The notes: generated by a model from the letters alone, not told the origin. 60,701 bases of DNA from Spirochaeta sp. (GCA_007130865.1 SLRR01000060.1:1-60701), one strand, 5' to 3'; shown: positions 17,818 to 26,755, numbered from the stretch's first letter. Made by a program: numbers and translations.

Positions 17818-18084
17818 TCAGGCCTGCAGGCCGTTGACTTTCCGGGCCAGGCGGGACTTCTTGCGAGCCGCCGTGTTGTGATGGTAAATGCCTTTGCCCG
17901 CAGCGGTATCGATCAGCTTTGAGAAATCCCGCAACGCCGTACCGGCGGCGTCCTGATCTTTACTCGCCACAGCCGCCAGAACGCGCTTGGCGCTCGTGCG
18001 AACCTGACTCCGTACACTTTTGTTCTTAATACGCCGCTTCTCACTCTGACGGTGACGCTTCGCGGCGGAATTCTTTACGATCAA
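17818..18084 (-). CDS. rpsT: Ribosomal protein S20
   Basis: 88 aa. The start is taken as TTG 18084, giving MIVKNSAAKRHRQSEKRR, because GGAGG lies 9 nt upstream and the further upstream reading frame has no family similarity. The basic helical sequence with KSVRSQVRTSAKRVL and HHNTAARKKSRLARKVN is typical of S20, which binds 16S rRNA early in 30S assembly. S20 often uses UUG starts, linked in some bacteria to translational autoregulation. It is the first gene of the minus operon through HU and lnt. Confidence 0.96.
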   Translation of the reverse strand: MIVKNSAAKRHRQSEKRRIKNKSVRSQVRTSAKRVLAAVASKDQDAAGTALRDFSKLIDTAAGKGIYHHNTAARKKSRLARKVNGLQA

Positions 18085-18123
18085 ATGAAATATCCTCCGA
18101 ACTGAATTGGCTGACTTCCGGCG

Positions 18124-18152
18124 ACGGTAGCAAATAAATAATACCCTGTCAA
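18124..18152 (-). promoter_or_regulatory. rpsT promoter
   Basis: TTGACA (18147-18152), 17-bp AT-rich spacer, TACCGT (18124-18129). Predicted leader of about 35 nt carrying the GGAGG site. Drives rpsT, HU and lnt. Confidence 0.65.
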
Positions 18153-18161
18153 TCTGCGCGC

Positions 18162-18190
18162 TTAACAACATCGGCTTTTGTGTATAGACT
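18162..18190 (+). promoter_or_regulatory. plsC promoter
   Basis: TTAACA (18162-18167), 17-bp spacer, TAGACT (18185-18190); an overlapping TATAGA starts at 18183. Nine bases separate the -10 from ATG 18200, with no Shine-Dalgarno, so any leader would be about three nt. Confidence 0.45.
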
Positions 18191-18199
18191 CGTTCTGCG

Positions 18200-18943
18200 A
18201 TGCGCGCTGTCCTACTTTTCATCCTGGTAATAGCCCGCCTTCTGTGGTGGGACCTTGTGGATAAAATACTGATCACCATCGACTGGCAACTCGCCCGGCG
18301 ACATATCGACCGCACCGTGTCCCGTCGCGCCCGCGCACTGTTTGCGCTGGCGTCGTTCACAGTGCGTCTGCGCCTGCGCGTGGAGTTTGATGACCGGGAT
18401 CTTCCGGACCAGATGATAATTGTGGCAAACCACCAGAGTGTGATGGATATCGTCGTAATAATGGCAGCGTTCCGGCACCATTCAGTCCGATTTGTCGCGA
18501 AAGCGGAACTCCGTCGATGGTTTCCGGCGGTGTCCCGGGTACTGCGGGTCCAGCGGCACGCTCTGATAAAACGGACAGGAAACTACTCCCAGGCGATGCA
18601 GGAACTGGATCGCCTGGCGGGAAGTCTTCGGGACGGAGAGTGTCCGGTGGTGTTCGCCGAAGGCTCGCGATCCCGGGACGGGTCGCTTCGGCCGTTCCAG
18701 AGTGGTGCGGTACGACGCCTGCACACCCGGCGTCCGTTGCCGATCGTTGCCCTTGCTCTTGACGGCGGATACAAGTTTGCGCAACTCAACGACGTTATCC
18801 ACCTCCCGGCGGAACACGAGTACCAGATCACCGCGGCAGCTGTCTTTCCGGCGGTCCAGGGAAAGCAGGCGGTAATGAACCAGATCAAGGACGCTCACTC
18901 CGCGATAGCCGACACCCTCGACGCTTGGCGGGGAAGCCGGTGA
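18200..18943 (+). CDS. plsC: 1-acyl-sn-glycerol-3-phosphate acyltransferase (PlsC family)
   Basis: 247 aa. A hydrophobic N-terminus (1-20) is followed by the acyltransferase motif NHxxxxD (N77-D83, NHQSVMD), the acceptor-binding FAEGSRSRDG motif and a later LPIVALALDGG. It acylates lysophosphatidic acid to phosphatidic acid at the inner membrane face. Its stop overlaps the next gene's GTG by four bases (GTGA), so it is cotranslated with the ABC exporter. This suggests a lipid-related role for that exporter, though this is inference. Confidence 0.9.
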   Translation: MRAVLLFILVIARLLWWDLVDKILITIDWQLARRHIDRTVSRRARALFALASFTVRLRLRVEFDDRDLPDQMIIVANHQSVMDIVVIMAAFRHHSVRFVAKAELRRWFPAVSRVLRVQRHALIKRTGNYSQAMQELDRLAGSLRDGECPVVFAEGSRSRDGSLRPFQSGAVRRLHTRRPLPIVALALDGGYKFAQLNDVIHLPAEHEYQITAAAVFPAVQGKQAVMNQIKDAHSAIADTLDAWRGSR

Positions 18944-20682
18944 TCCGGGAGTTCCGACGGCTCATACCGCTCATCCACCGCCACCGGTGGTCCTACGTGG
19001 CCGGCGTGGCCGCTTTGCTCGTGACAAGCGGCGGACAGTTGTTCATACCTCTTCTCGTGGGAAACGCGATCGATAATCTCGTGGACGGACACGGTGTGTC
19101 GCACGTAGGTCGGATCATGCTCACTCTGCTGGGTATCGCCGTGGTGGTAGGCGTCGCACGTTTTGGTTGGCGCTACTTCATACACGGTGCAAGCCGTAGA
19201 ATCGAAACCGAACTGCGACGGAACCTCTTCGACCATCTTCTGGTATTATCACCGGAGTTTTACCGTAAAACCAAAACCGGCGACCTCATGGCTCGCGCCA
19301 CCAACGATATGCAGGCGATCCGTATGGCCACCGGCATGGCCCTCGTCGCGTTCGTGGACGGTGTGTTCATGACGCTGGCGATCCTGGCGATCCTGATCAC
19401 CCGGAACCTCCGGCTCGCGCTCTTCACCGTGCTTCCCCTCCCCCTGATCACGGTGATGATCGTCGTCCTTGGTGGCAGAATCGGCAAGCTCTTCCGCAAG
19501 GTGCAGGAAGGGTTCTCCCGCATGAGCGACCAGGCCCAGGAGGTTCTCAGCGGAATTCGAGTAGTCAAGGCGCTGGTGAAGGAGGATTTTTTTCTCCGGC
19601 GATTTGCCGATGCGAACGAAAACTACCAGCGGCGAAATATGCAGCTCGTCCGTGTGTGGGGACTCTTTTTCCCCCTGGTGACCTTTCTGTCGGGCACGAC
19701 GTTGCTCATTCTGCTCTGGTTCGGTGGTCGAGCGCTCCTGGACGGTACGATCACCACGGGAGACTTTGTGGCAACCCTGGGATACCTGCAGATGCTCACC
19801 TGGCCGATGCTCGGGGCTGGGTTTACCGTGAACATGCTCCAGCGGGGAGCGGCGTCCCTGGGTCGAATCAACGAGGTTCTGAACACGCCCGCCGGTATCA
19901 GATCACCCGCGGATGGTCGCAGGTCACCACCAAGAGGGTCCGTGGAAGTACGTAATCTGACGTTTCTCTTTCCGGACCAGGAGACACCGGCGCTGCGGGA
20001 TCTCTCTTTTTCACTTCCCCGGGGCGATGTTCTGGGGATTCTCGGCAGAACCGGCAGCGGCAAGTCCTCGGTAGCCCAGGTACTACCCCGCCTGCTCGAT
20101 CCGCCGGTCGGCACCGTATTTATCGACGGGACGGACATTCGACGGTACGATCTGGACACGCTCCGCCGGGCGTTCGGCATCGTGTCGCAGGACACGTTTC
20201 TCTTTTCTGCGACGATCATGGAGAACATTCGGTTTGCCCGACCCGACGCGTCGAGGGAGAATGCGATCAAGGCCGGCACGCTGGCGGCGCTTGGCCGGGA
20301 CATCGATACCTTTCCACAGGGATGGGACACCGTGGTCGGCGAACGCGGGGTAACGCTCTCCGGGGGGCAACGTCAGCGGATCGCGATCGCCCGCGCCCTG
20401 CTGCCGGATCCGGAAATCCTCATCCTGGACGACGCGCTCTCCGCGGTGGACACACGTACGGAAGAACGGATTCTATCGGAGGTACTCCGGATCAGGAAAA
20501 ATCTCACCACGGTGGTGATCTCAAACCGTGTCTCCACCCTGAAACACGCCGATCGTATTCTCGTCCTCGAGGACGGGGCCGTGGTACAACAGGGCACCCA
20601 CGAATCACTCCTGCTCGAACCCGGTCTGTACCGGGATATCTTCCACCTTCAGCAGCTGGAACGGATCAAGGAATCGGCATGA
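18940..20682 (+). CDS. ABC exporter subunit with degenerate nucleotide site
   Basis: 580 aa from GTG 18940 (GTGA overlap with plsC; GGGGA 6 nt upstream). Six membrane helices (about 18-310) are followed by an ATPase domain with Walker A GRTGSGKS (369-376), canonical LSGGQ and Walker B ILILDD. The catalytic glutamate is replaced by D498 and the switch histidine by N529 (VVISNRVST). This pattern marks the degenerate half of heterodimeric exporters such as TM287/288, LmrCD and BmrCD. The partner is the overlapping next gene. Substrates of that group include drugs and lipids. Confidence 0.92.
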   Translation: MIREFRRLIPLIHRHRWSYVAGVAALLVTSGGQLFIPLLVGNAIDNLVDGHGVSHVGRIMLTLLGIAVVVGVARFGWRYFIHGASRRIETELRRNLFDHLLVLSPEFYRKTKTGDLMARATNDMQAIRMATGMALVAFVDGVFMTLAILAILITRNLRLALFTVLPLPLITVMIVVLGGRIGKLFRKVQEGFSRMSDQAQEVLSGIRVVKALVKEDFFLRRFADANENYQRRNMQLVRVWGLFFPLVTFLSGTTLLILLWFGGRALLDGTITTGDFVATLGYLQMLTWPMLGAGFTVNMLQRGAASLGRINEVLNTPAGIRSPADGRRSPPRGSVEVRNLTFLFPDQETPALRDLSFSLPRGDVLGILGRTGSGKSSVAQVLPRLLDPPVGTVFIDGTDIRRYDLDTLRRAFGIVSQDTFLFSATIMENIRFARPDASRENAIKAGTLAALGRDIDTFPQGWDTVVGERGVTLSGGQRQRIAIARALLPDPEILILDDALSAVDTRTEERILSEVLRIRKNLTTVVISNRVSTLKHADRILVLEDGAVVQQGTHESLLLEPGLYRDIFHLQQLERIKESA

Positions 20683-22859
20683 TCGAGCATTTTCACGAGG
20701 ACGAACTACTCGCCGGGTACAACCCGCGCGTTATCCGTCGGCTCCGGCGTTACACCGCACCGTTCAGAAAGTACCTGCTGGCAGCGGCGCTATGCCTCCT
20801 GGTGGCAACTACGGGAGAGATGCTCATACCGGTTATCATCCAGCGGACGATCGATCACGTGGTGCTGGACCACTGGATCGCCGCGTCACCGGAGGTACTG
20901 GAAACGATTGAACCGCGCGGCGATCTTCACCGGGTGGGAGAACTCGTCTACTTCCGGGAACACGAGCTCGATCGCTATTCCCGAGCTCTCCGGGAGGATC
21001 TCCGCGAACGGGAACTGGTTCGTCCAGGACAGTATCTCCTGGTATCGACCGATTCAGTTCAAGAGCCGCGAGATGAGGAGGAAGAGTCTAACGGACGGGA
21101 ATCCTCCACAACAGCCGTTGTCGAAGCGTACCAACTGCCGGAGGCGATTGCCGGGGCCCTCCTGGCGTCGGATGAGACCTGGCTCGTGTTTCCCTGGGAA
21201 ATACTCCGGGAGCTTCCGGCGGAGCAGCGGGAGCTCCTCCGCCGGGACAACGTGAGGGGACTCCGTCGTAATACCGGGTTGTTTCTCCTGGTACTCCTGG
21301 CGGTTCTGTTCGGTGGGTTCGGGCAGGTTTACCTCACGGCGTACGTGGGACAGCTGGTAATGAAGAATCTGCGGCTCGATCTCTTTGACCACACGATGCA
21401 CCAGCATTTGGGCTACCTGGGAAACAGACCGGTGGGACGGCTCGTGACGCGGGTTACCAACGACGTGGAGACGATCAACGAACTCTTCACCTCGGTACTT
21501 GCAGAACTGGCCCGCAACGTAAGCCTGATGATAGCGGTGCTGATCACGATGTTCCTGCTCAATGCACGGCTCGCGATGATCGTCGCGGTCAGCATGCTGC
21601 CGGTGGTGCTGATCACCGATATCGTTCGACGCCGTGCCCGCGAGACCTATCGCCGGGTGCGTCGTGCCGTGAGCAGCGTCAACGCGTATCTCTCGGAATA
21701 CCTGTCCGGTATGGCCGTAGTGCAAATGTTCGTGCAGCAGCAGCGCACCCGCCGGGAGTTCAACGACCGTAACGAGTCACTCATGCGGGCCAACCTTTCG
21801 GAGATGTACGTGATCGCCACGTTCCGCCCGATCGTGGATTTCCTGGCAAGCCTTTCCACGGCAGTGGTGATCGTGTTTGGAGCGGTGCTATTGAACGTAG
21901 AGTTGGTCTCCCTGGGTGTCCTCATCGCGTTTATCAACCTGATCCGTCGCTTTTATATGCCCGTCATGAGCATATCGGAGCAGTTTACCGTGCTGCAGAG
22001 CGCGATCGCCGGCGCGGAGCGGGTGTTTGAAATGCTCGACCACGAGGACCGGATCGCCGACGAGGGGTCGATCTCGATCAAGCCCTCCGACGTACAGGGG
22101 TCGATCGATTTCCGGGACGTCCGTTTTGCGTATAAATCGGATGAACCAGTTCTCAAAGGTGTCTCCTTCAGCGCTGATCCCGGCGAGATGGTAGCGGTCG
22201 TGGGATATACCGGATCGGGCAAAACCACGATGATCAACCTCCTGACCCGACTCTGGGACGTGCAGGAGGGATCGATCCTTCTTGACCGGCGCGATCTCAA
22301 GGAGTACCACCTGCAGGACCTGCGGCGTGCGGTGCAGCAAATTCAGCAGGACGTGTTTCTCTTTGACGATACGATCCGGAACAATATCACCCTTGGTCTT
22401 GATGTGACGGACAATCGGATCTGGGACGCGTGTCGGACCGTACAGTTGGAACCGTTTCTTCGGGCGCTTCCGCGCGGTCTTGACACCCGACTCGAAGAGC
22501 GTGGCACGAATCTCTCGGTGGGACAACGACAGCTCATAACGTTTGCCCGGGTGCTCGTGCACGATCCGCCTGTACTGGTGCTGGACGAAGCAACCTCGAG
22601 CATCGACAGCGAAACCGAACGACATCTGCAAGCCGCCGTGGCAGCAGTAACCCGCGGAAGAACGTCTCTCGTGGTGGCACACCGCTTCTCCACGATACAG
22701 CATGCGGATCGCATACTGGTACTCTCCCACGGAGAACTGGTCGAATCCGGTACGCACCAGGAGTTAATCGCCGTGGACGGCCTCTACGCTACTCTGTATC
22801 ACTTGCAGTATGAGCATCAGCCAGCGACCGCGCCGCCGCAGGACACCCTTCGGCCTTGA
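20679..22859 (+). CDS. ABC exporter subunit, catalytic half with long extracytoplasmic insert
   Basis: 726 aa from ATG 20679, overlapping the previous stop (ATGA). Its ATPase has Walker A GYTGSGKT (509-516), Walker B with catalytic E637 and H668, all canonical, but its signature is LSVGQ (612-616) rather than LSGGQ. Residues about 65-205 form a polar, acidic segment between the first two membrane helices, roughly 140 residues that homodimeric exporters lack, so it should protrude outside the membrane. The 3' end overlaps the convergent ricT gene by 71 bp. Confidence 0.92.
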   Translation: MIEHFHEDELLAGYNPRVIRRLRRYTAPFRKYLLAAALCLLVATTGEMLIPVIIQRTIDHVVLDHWIAASPEVLETIEPRGDLHRVGELVYFREHELDRYSRALREDLRERELVRPGQYLLVSTDSVQEPRDEEEESNGRESSTTAVVEAYQLPEAIAGALLASDETWLVFPWEILRELPAEQRELLRRDNVRGLRRNTGLFLLVLLAVLFGGFGQVYLTAYVGQLVMKNLRLDLFDHTMHQHLGYLGNRPVGRLVTRVTNDVETINELFTSVLAELARNVSLMIAVLITMFLLNARLAMIVAVSMLPVVLITDIVRRRARETYRRVRRAVSSVNAYLSEYLSGMAVVQMFVQQQRTRREFNDRNESLMRANLSEMYVIATFRPIVDFLASLSTAVVIVFGAVLLNVELVSLGVLIAFINLIRRFYMPVMSISEQFTVLQSAIAGAERVFEMLDHEDRIADEGSISIKPSDVQGSIDFRDVRFAYKSDEPVLKGVSFSADPGEMVAVVGYTGSGKTTMINLLTRLWDVQEGSILLDRRDLKEYHLQDLRRAVQQIQQDVFLFDDTIRNNITLGLDVTDNRIWDACRTVQLEPFLRALPRGLDTRLEERGTNLSVGQRQLITFARVLVHDPPVLVLDEATSSIDSETERHLQAAVAAVTRGRTSLVVAHRFSTIQHADRILVLSHGELVESGTHQELIAVDGLYATLYHLQYEHQPATAPPQDTLRP

Positions 22860-23703
22860 CGGACCACTCCGCGGTTCGGCGGGATCCGCCGCGCCCCGCT
22901 TTGGAGGATCCACCGAGGTGCCGTTCCAGGGCGCAGATGGGAAGTGATACAGAACGTCCGTCGGTTCCGGAAATACGCACCTCCCCGGTAAGAACGTTGA
23001 TCTCCTGTACCTTGAATACCATCTCGTCGTACTCCACCAGCGCTCCCTCCCGGGGGAACCGTCGCCTCTCTTCCTGGTAATACTGATGTTCGTACGAGAG
23101 ACAGCAGAGCAGACGGCCGCAGGGTCCGGATACTTTCATCGAATTAAGAGAGTAATTCTGGTCCTTGGCCATGCGGATCGAAACCGGCGGGAGTCGGTCG
23201 GACACACCGTTGCAGCATAACCGTCGACCGCAGATCCCCATTCCACCGGTGATACGGGTTTCATCCCGAACCCCGATCTGACGAAGCTCAACCCGCACCT
23301 GGAAAATACCGACCAGGTCTCTCACGAGCATCCGGAAATCCACGCGGTGGTCCGACACAAAGAAGAAGAGCAGTTTAGAGCCGTCCAGTGTGTAATGCGC
23401 GCTCACCACGCGCATGTCCAGCTTATGAGCCTCCACTCGCTCGGAGCAGGTCTTCGCCGCCCGGTGAGCGTTCTTCTCGCGGTCGTGGTACGTGGCGTGA
23501 TCTTTCTCGGAGGCGGCCCGCACCGCGGAATACCGGTCTTTATAACGCTTGAGACGCTCCTCCCGAACGGGTCCCAGGACAACGCCCAGGTCCAGGCCGT
23601 AACGGCCTTCGTATACGACAGCATTCCCCGGTTCCGTCGGCAAATCCCCGACGTCACAGAGGTCCGTTTCCCGGGTATGCATATTTCTGACGATAACGTC
23701 CAT
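22789..23703 (-). CDS. ricT: PSP1-domain protein RicT (YaaT)
   Basis: 304 aa. The PSP1 domain covers about 30-260 and includes the cysteine motifs GICGRRLCC and GPCGRLLCC near 155-200, which in RicT relatives take part in iron-sulfur binding. In Bacillus subtilis RicT works with RicA and RicF in RNase Y-dependent mRNA maturation and in sporulation, biofilm and competence; no such partner is in the window. An SD (GAGGAG) precedes ATG 23703. The C-terminal 50 residues are low complexity and overlap the ABC gene end. It follows yaaR, as in many bacteria. Confidence 0.9.
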   Translation of the reverse strand: MDVIVRNMHTRETDLCDVGDLPTEPGNAVVYEGRYGLDLGVVLGPVREERLKRYKDRYSAVRAASEKDHATYHDREKNAHRAAKTCSERVEAHKLDMRVVSAHYTLDGSKLLFFFVSDHRVDFRMLVRDLVGIFQVRVELRQIGVRDETRITGGMGICGRRLCCNGVSDRLPPVSIRMAKDQNYSLNSMKVSGPCGRLLCCLSYEHQYYQEERRRFPREGALVEYDEMVFKVQEINVLTGEVRISGTDGRSVSLPICALERHLGGSSKAGRGGSRRTAEWSVKAEGCPAAARSLADAHTASDTE

Positions 23704-23720
23704 CGTCGCTCCTCTGATAC

Positions 23721-24230
23721 TCAGTGAAAGAGGTCGATCAACATGCCCTCGATCTCCTCCAGGCGCGCCAGAATATCAATCTGGCGCGTCTGGGTCTGAA
23801 CCAGCCCCTCCAGAAGGCGATCCACCGACTTGTTGATCTCCGTCAATAGATAATAACGTTTACGCGACAGAATATCCTGTCGGGACTCGTGCACCTCGAC
23901 CGCGTTTGCTTCGGTCAGGACCTTTCCAAGAAAACGCCGAATCGCTTCGCGGTATTGTTGCGCCGCGGTCCAGGTTCGATCGTCAAGAAGACGCTGTCCC
24001 GCTTCGTGTACCGCGTCAAACAACCGTTCCGTCGGCGCATCCACTCCGGGCAGGCCCGCGATCGCGGCAGATGCATCCGGGCGTTCCGCCTCCTCCGGCG
24101 CATCAATGTCCGCGGCGCTGCCGGATGGCGCGAGACGACGTTGAAACGCTTCCCCCGTACCGGAACCGGGTGATGCCGACGACTTCCGTCGGGTAAAACG
24201 TCCGGGTTCTCTCGACCGTATCGGTTCCAT
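23721..24230 (-). CDS. YaaR-family (DUF327) protein
   Basis: 169 aa. A disordered Ser/Arg/Ala-rich N-terminus (1-60) precedes a helical DUF327 domain with FLGKVLTEANAVEVHESRQD and RKRYYLLTEINKSVDRLLEG. The function of YaaR is unknown, but it is repeatedly found beside RicT/YaaT, as here (17 nt apart), which supports the assignment. It sits between bactofilin 2 and ricT in one minus-strand operon. Confidence 0.85.
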   Translation of the reverse strand: MEPIRSREPGRFTRRKSSASPGSGTGEAFQRRLAPSGSAADIDAPEEAERPDASAAIAGLPGVDAPTERLFDAVHEAGQRLLDDRTWTAAQQYREAIRRFLGKVLTEANAVEVHESRQDILSRKRYYLLTEINKSVDRLLEGLVQTQTRQIDILARLEEIEGMLIDLFH

Positions 24231-24241
24231 GGCAGACCAAT

Positions 24242-24727
24242 CTACAGGTTGCCCAGCGGAACCCGCCGCCGGGAACTCTTACGCGACCGCCATCGACTCC
24301 GAGCCGCGGTCTGATCGCTGACGGACCGATCGTCCGCGCCGGCGCTTGCCCGGGACGAACCTTTCACATCGCCCGACCCGCGCCCCGGCACGGCACCACG
24401 AACGTGCATCGTACCATCCATGAGCACACCCGATTCAGCAATAAGACGTGGCGCGAAGACGTTGCCGAAAATGATCGCCGACTCCAGGGCGATCACCTTT
24501 TCCGACGCGTACACGGTCCCTCGAAATACACCGCCGATCACCACCGTGGCAGCATCGATCGTACAGTCCGCTCGACCGGACCGACCGACTATAACCCTGC
24601 CGGAGGTCTTTACGCTCCCGGCAAAATCACCGTCGATCCGGAGCAGACCGGAAACCTCGATCTGTCCCTTGAAAAAAGTCCCCGTCCCGACGATGGAGTT
24701 TACCAGTGTTGATTCAATCGACGCCAT
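24242..24727 (-). CDS. Bactofilin, copy 2
   Basis: 161 aa. The bactofilin domain (about 10-110) begins VGTGTFFKGQIEVSGLLRI and shows the periodic glycine/hydrophobic pattern of the beta helix (SGRVIVGRSG, VIGGVFRGTVYASEKVI). The last 50 residues are a basic, Ser/Arg-rich tail that may bind membrane or partner proteins. It lies 35 nt downstream of the M23-like gene; bactofilin-M23 pairs are known shape-determining modules (for example in Helicobacter, Leptospira and Caulobacter relatives). It probably polymerises beneath the inner membrane. Confidence 0.92.
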   Translation of the reverse strand: MASIESTLVNSIVGTGTFFKGQIEVSGLLRIDGDFAGSVKTSGRVIVGRSGRADCTIDAATVVIGGVFRGTVYASEKVIALESAIIFGNVFAPRLIAESGVLMDGTMHVRGAVPGRGSGDVKGSSRASAGADDRSVSDQTAARSRWRSRKSSRRRVPLGNL

Positions 24728-24762
24728 GTAGCCACCTGACCTTCTGTTATCACGATTCCGCG

Positions 24763-25761
24763 TTACCGCACATCCGATACGCCCGGCGCGAATCTGTCCG
24801 CCGTCTTGAGAAACGCCGCCGGATCCACCACGTCGGTCCCAAGCTTAACCATAAAGTCAAGTTGATAACGCGAAGAGATACCGGTATTACCCAGGGTACC
24901 TACCTGTTGCCCCTGTACCAGATTCTGACCTTCCCGCACGGTGATACTCTGCAGGTACGAGTACTGCGTGCGAAAACCATACTTGTGACGCAACATCACA
25001 TAGAGACCGTAATCGGGATCGTAACCCATTTCCACGACACGCCCATTGGCGCTTGCTACGATTGGTGTACCCGGGGGACCGGCGATGCTGATACCATTAT
25101 GCAGGAACCACTGCCCGGTGATCGGGTGAATGTTCGGTCCGAACTCCATCGCCACGCGACCCATCCCGTTTTGCACGGGCCAGAGGTTGGGAATATCCGC
25201 GAGCAGCGATTCCTGGGACTGCAGGACCTGCCGGATCTCCCGTACCGGCTCTACCGCATCACGCAACCCCTCTGCGGCGTTGCGCAAATCCTGTATCTCC
25301 CGGGCCCGGTCCTCCGCAACCGCCTGGAGCGTCTGGAACTCCGCCAGGTCACCCTGGGCCACACCGGTTCCCGAACCGGAATCCGGTGGGGAGATACCGA
25401 GACTGTTCATTGTTTCCACGAGCTCCGCATCGAACGACCGGGCAACCCTCAGCACGTTACGGATCTCCGCCAGGGCGGCGTCGAGATTCGCCTGGTTCTC
25501 CTCCAGCTCCTGCTGCTGAGACTCTATTACCACGTTGGAACCGATATGCCGACTGGAAAGATACACAAACGTCCCCACGGCGACGACGAGTACCAGCGAG
25601 ATAGCGGCAAGCACGAGAATGCTCACGTGGAAGTTCAACGCGCTCCGCTCGGAATGCGGTATGAGCATGATAGTCACCCGTCGCGAGAGAGCGGCCCGAA
25701 GTCGAGATTTCCCGCGAGCGGTCCCGGGTCTGGTACGTGGACTTTCCTGGTTTCGCTTCAT
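24763..25761 (-). CDS. M23/LytM-fold protein, catalytically degenerate
   Basis: 332 aa. A basic cytoplasmic segment (1-43), one membrane helix (44-68), a coiled coil (about 80-190) and a LytM/M23 domain (about 200-318). The fold is clear (FLHNGISIAGPPGT, then GQQVGTLGNTG), but the zinc ligands are largely gone: the aspartate after H221 is S225, the YxHL histidine is Y269, and the HxH pair is Q300/D302. It should bind or scaffold rather than cut peptidoglycan, like EnvC or the degenerate DipM/NlpD class. The adjacent bactofilin gene argues for a cell-shape role. Confidence 0.85.
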   Translation of the reverse strand: MKRNQESPRTRPGTARGKSRLRAALSRRVTIMLIPHSERSALNFHVSILVLAAISLVLVVAVGTFVYLSSRHIGSNVVIESQQQELEENQANLDAALAEIRNVLRVARSFDAELVETMNSLGISPPDSGSGTGVAQGDLAEFQTLQAVAEDRAREIQDLRNAAEGLRDAVEPVREIRQVLQSQESLLADIPNLWPVQNGMGRVAMEFGPNIHPITGQWFLHNGISIAGPPGTPIVASANGRVVEMGYDPDYGLYVMLRHKYGFRTQYSYLQSITVREGQNLVQGQQVGTLGNTGISSRYQLDFMVKLGTDVVDPAAFLKTADRFAPGVSDVR

Positions 25762-25832
25762 CTCGTCAGATCCGTTAGATCAACGGTACCACAGGGGTCT
25801 ACCGTCGTCAACGCGATGGAGATTTCAGCAAC

Positions 25833-25861
25833 TTGACGTTCCAACCCCACAGTGCTATGGT
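25833..25861 (+). promoter_or_regulatory. tatD promoter
   Basis: TTGACG (25833-25838), 17-bp spacer, TATGGT (25856-25861). The predicted leader is about 80 nt and contains a hairpin followed by a T-rich stretch (25900-25940). Confidence 0.55.
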
Positions 25862-25899
25862 TAGTTTCTGTACCGGGGAATGAGCTCTCTCGGTTCAGT

Positions 25900-25937
25900 G
25901 CCTTGCGGCGCCGTGCCTCAAGGCTTATTTTCTTTAT
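25900..25937 (+). terminator. Possible attenuator hairpin in tatD leader
   Basis: GCCTTG (25900-25905) pairs with CAAGGC (25919-25924), followed by the T-rich TTATTTTCTTT, about 15 nt before the start codon. The stem is only 6 bp, so this is a weak call. Confidence 0.3.
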
Positions 25938-25950
25938 TAATGGAACCAGT

Positions 25951-26721
25951 ATGAGATTATTTGATACTCATGCTCACATCGGGTTGATCGACGAAGACCC
26001 AATTGAGCAGTTGATCGTAGTGCAGGAAGCTCGTCATGAACAGATTGACGGCATTCTCAGTATATGCAACAACGTGAGGGATTTCTTCGGGCTCTACGAG
26101 AACCTGAAAACCGCCTCGAACGTTTACTTCGCTGTAGGCGTATCACCGTCGGAGGTGACCAATCCCGGGCGGGACTGGGAAACTCAGGTTGAGACCGGCC
26201 TGGGTTACCCTCGCGTCGTGGCAGTGGGCGAGACGGGCCTTGATTATTATCGGAAGTTCGGCGACAAGGACTCGCAGATCGAGCTCTTCGTTCGCCAGCT
26301 CGAGCTGGCAGCGCAGCTCGACAAACCGGTGGTAATCCACAACCGCGACGCCGGGAGCGATGTCCTGGAGATCCTGCAACAGAAAATCCCGCCTCGCGGT
26401 GCGGTGCTCCACTGCTTCTCGGAGAACTGGGCCTACGCCCAGAAAGCGCTGGAACTGCCGGTGTATATCTCATTCGCCGGTAACGTGACGTATCGGAATG
26501 CGCGTAATCTCCACGAAACCGCAAAGAACATGCCCCTTGACCGGATGCTGATAGAAAGCGAGAGTCCCTTTATGGTTCCCGCGTCACACCGGGGTGAACG
26601 AAACCGTCCCTCGTACCTGCCGGAGACGGCACAGTTTCTCGCGGAGCTGAGAGACATTCCCGTGGAAGAGCTGGCGGAACAACTGTACGAGAACAGCCTT
26701 CGTTTTTTCAATCTGACATAA
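25951..26721 (+). CDS. TatD-family metal-dependent hydrolase
   Basis: 256 aa from ATG 25951, where the family begins with MRLFDTHAH. Metal-binding residues are visible in DTHAHIG (2 His), VGETGLDYYRK (Glu), VIHNRDAG (His) and HCFSENW (His); the C-terminal IESESPFMVP carries Ser-Glu where the family usually has the catalytic Asp (TDxP), a possible weakening. TatD proteins are 3'-5' exonucleases or D-tyrosyl-tRNA-type deacylases with a TIM-barrel fold. It is monocistronic, divergent from the M23-like gene and convergent with rlmB. Confidence 0.9.
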   Translation: MRLFDTHAHIGLIDEDPIEQLIVVQEARHEQIDGILSICNNVRDFFGLYENLKTASNVYFAVGVSPSEVTNPGRDWETQVETGLGYPRVVAVGETGLDYYRKFGDKDSQIELFVRQLELAAQLDKPVVIHNRDAGSDVLEILQQKIPPRGAVLHCFSENWAYAQKALELPVYISFAGNVTYRNARNLHETAKNMPLDRMLIESESPFMVPASHRGERNRPSYLPETAQFLAELRDIPVEELAEQLYENSLRFFNLT

Positions 26722-26755
26722 CGTACGTACGGGCCGAAGAACGCGCCTGTAATCG

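Noticed and set aside
18085-18360. N-terminal extension of S20 by 92 codons
   Set aside because: The extension has no similarity to S20, crosses the predicted promoter, and a Shine-Dalgarno marks TTG 18084.
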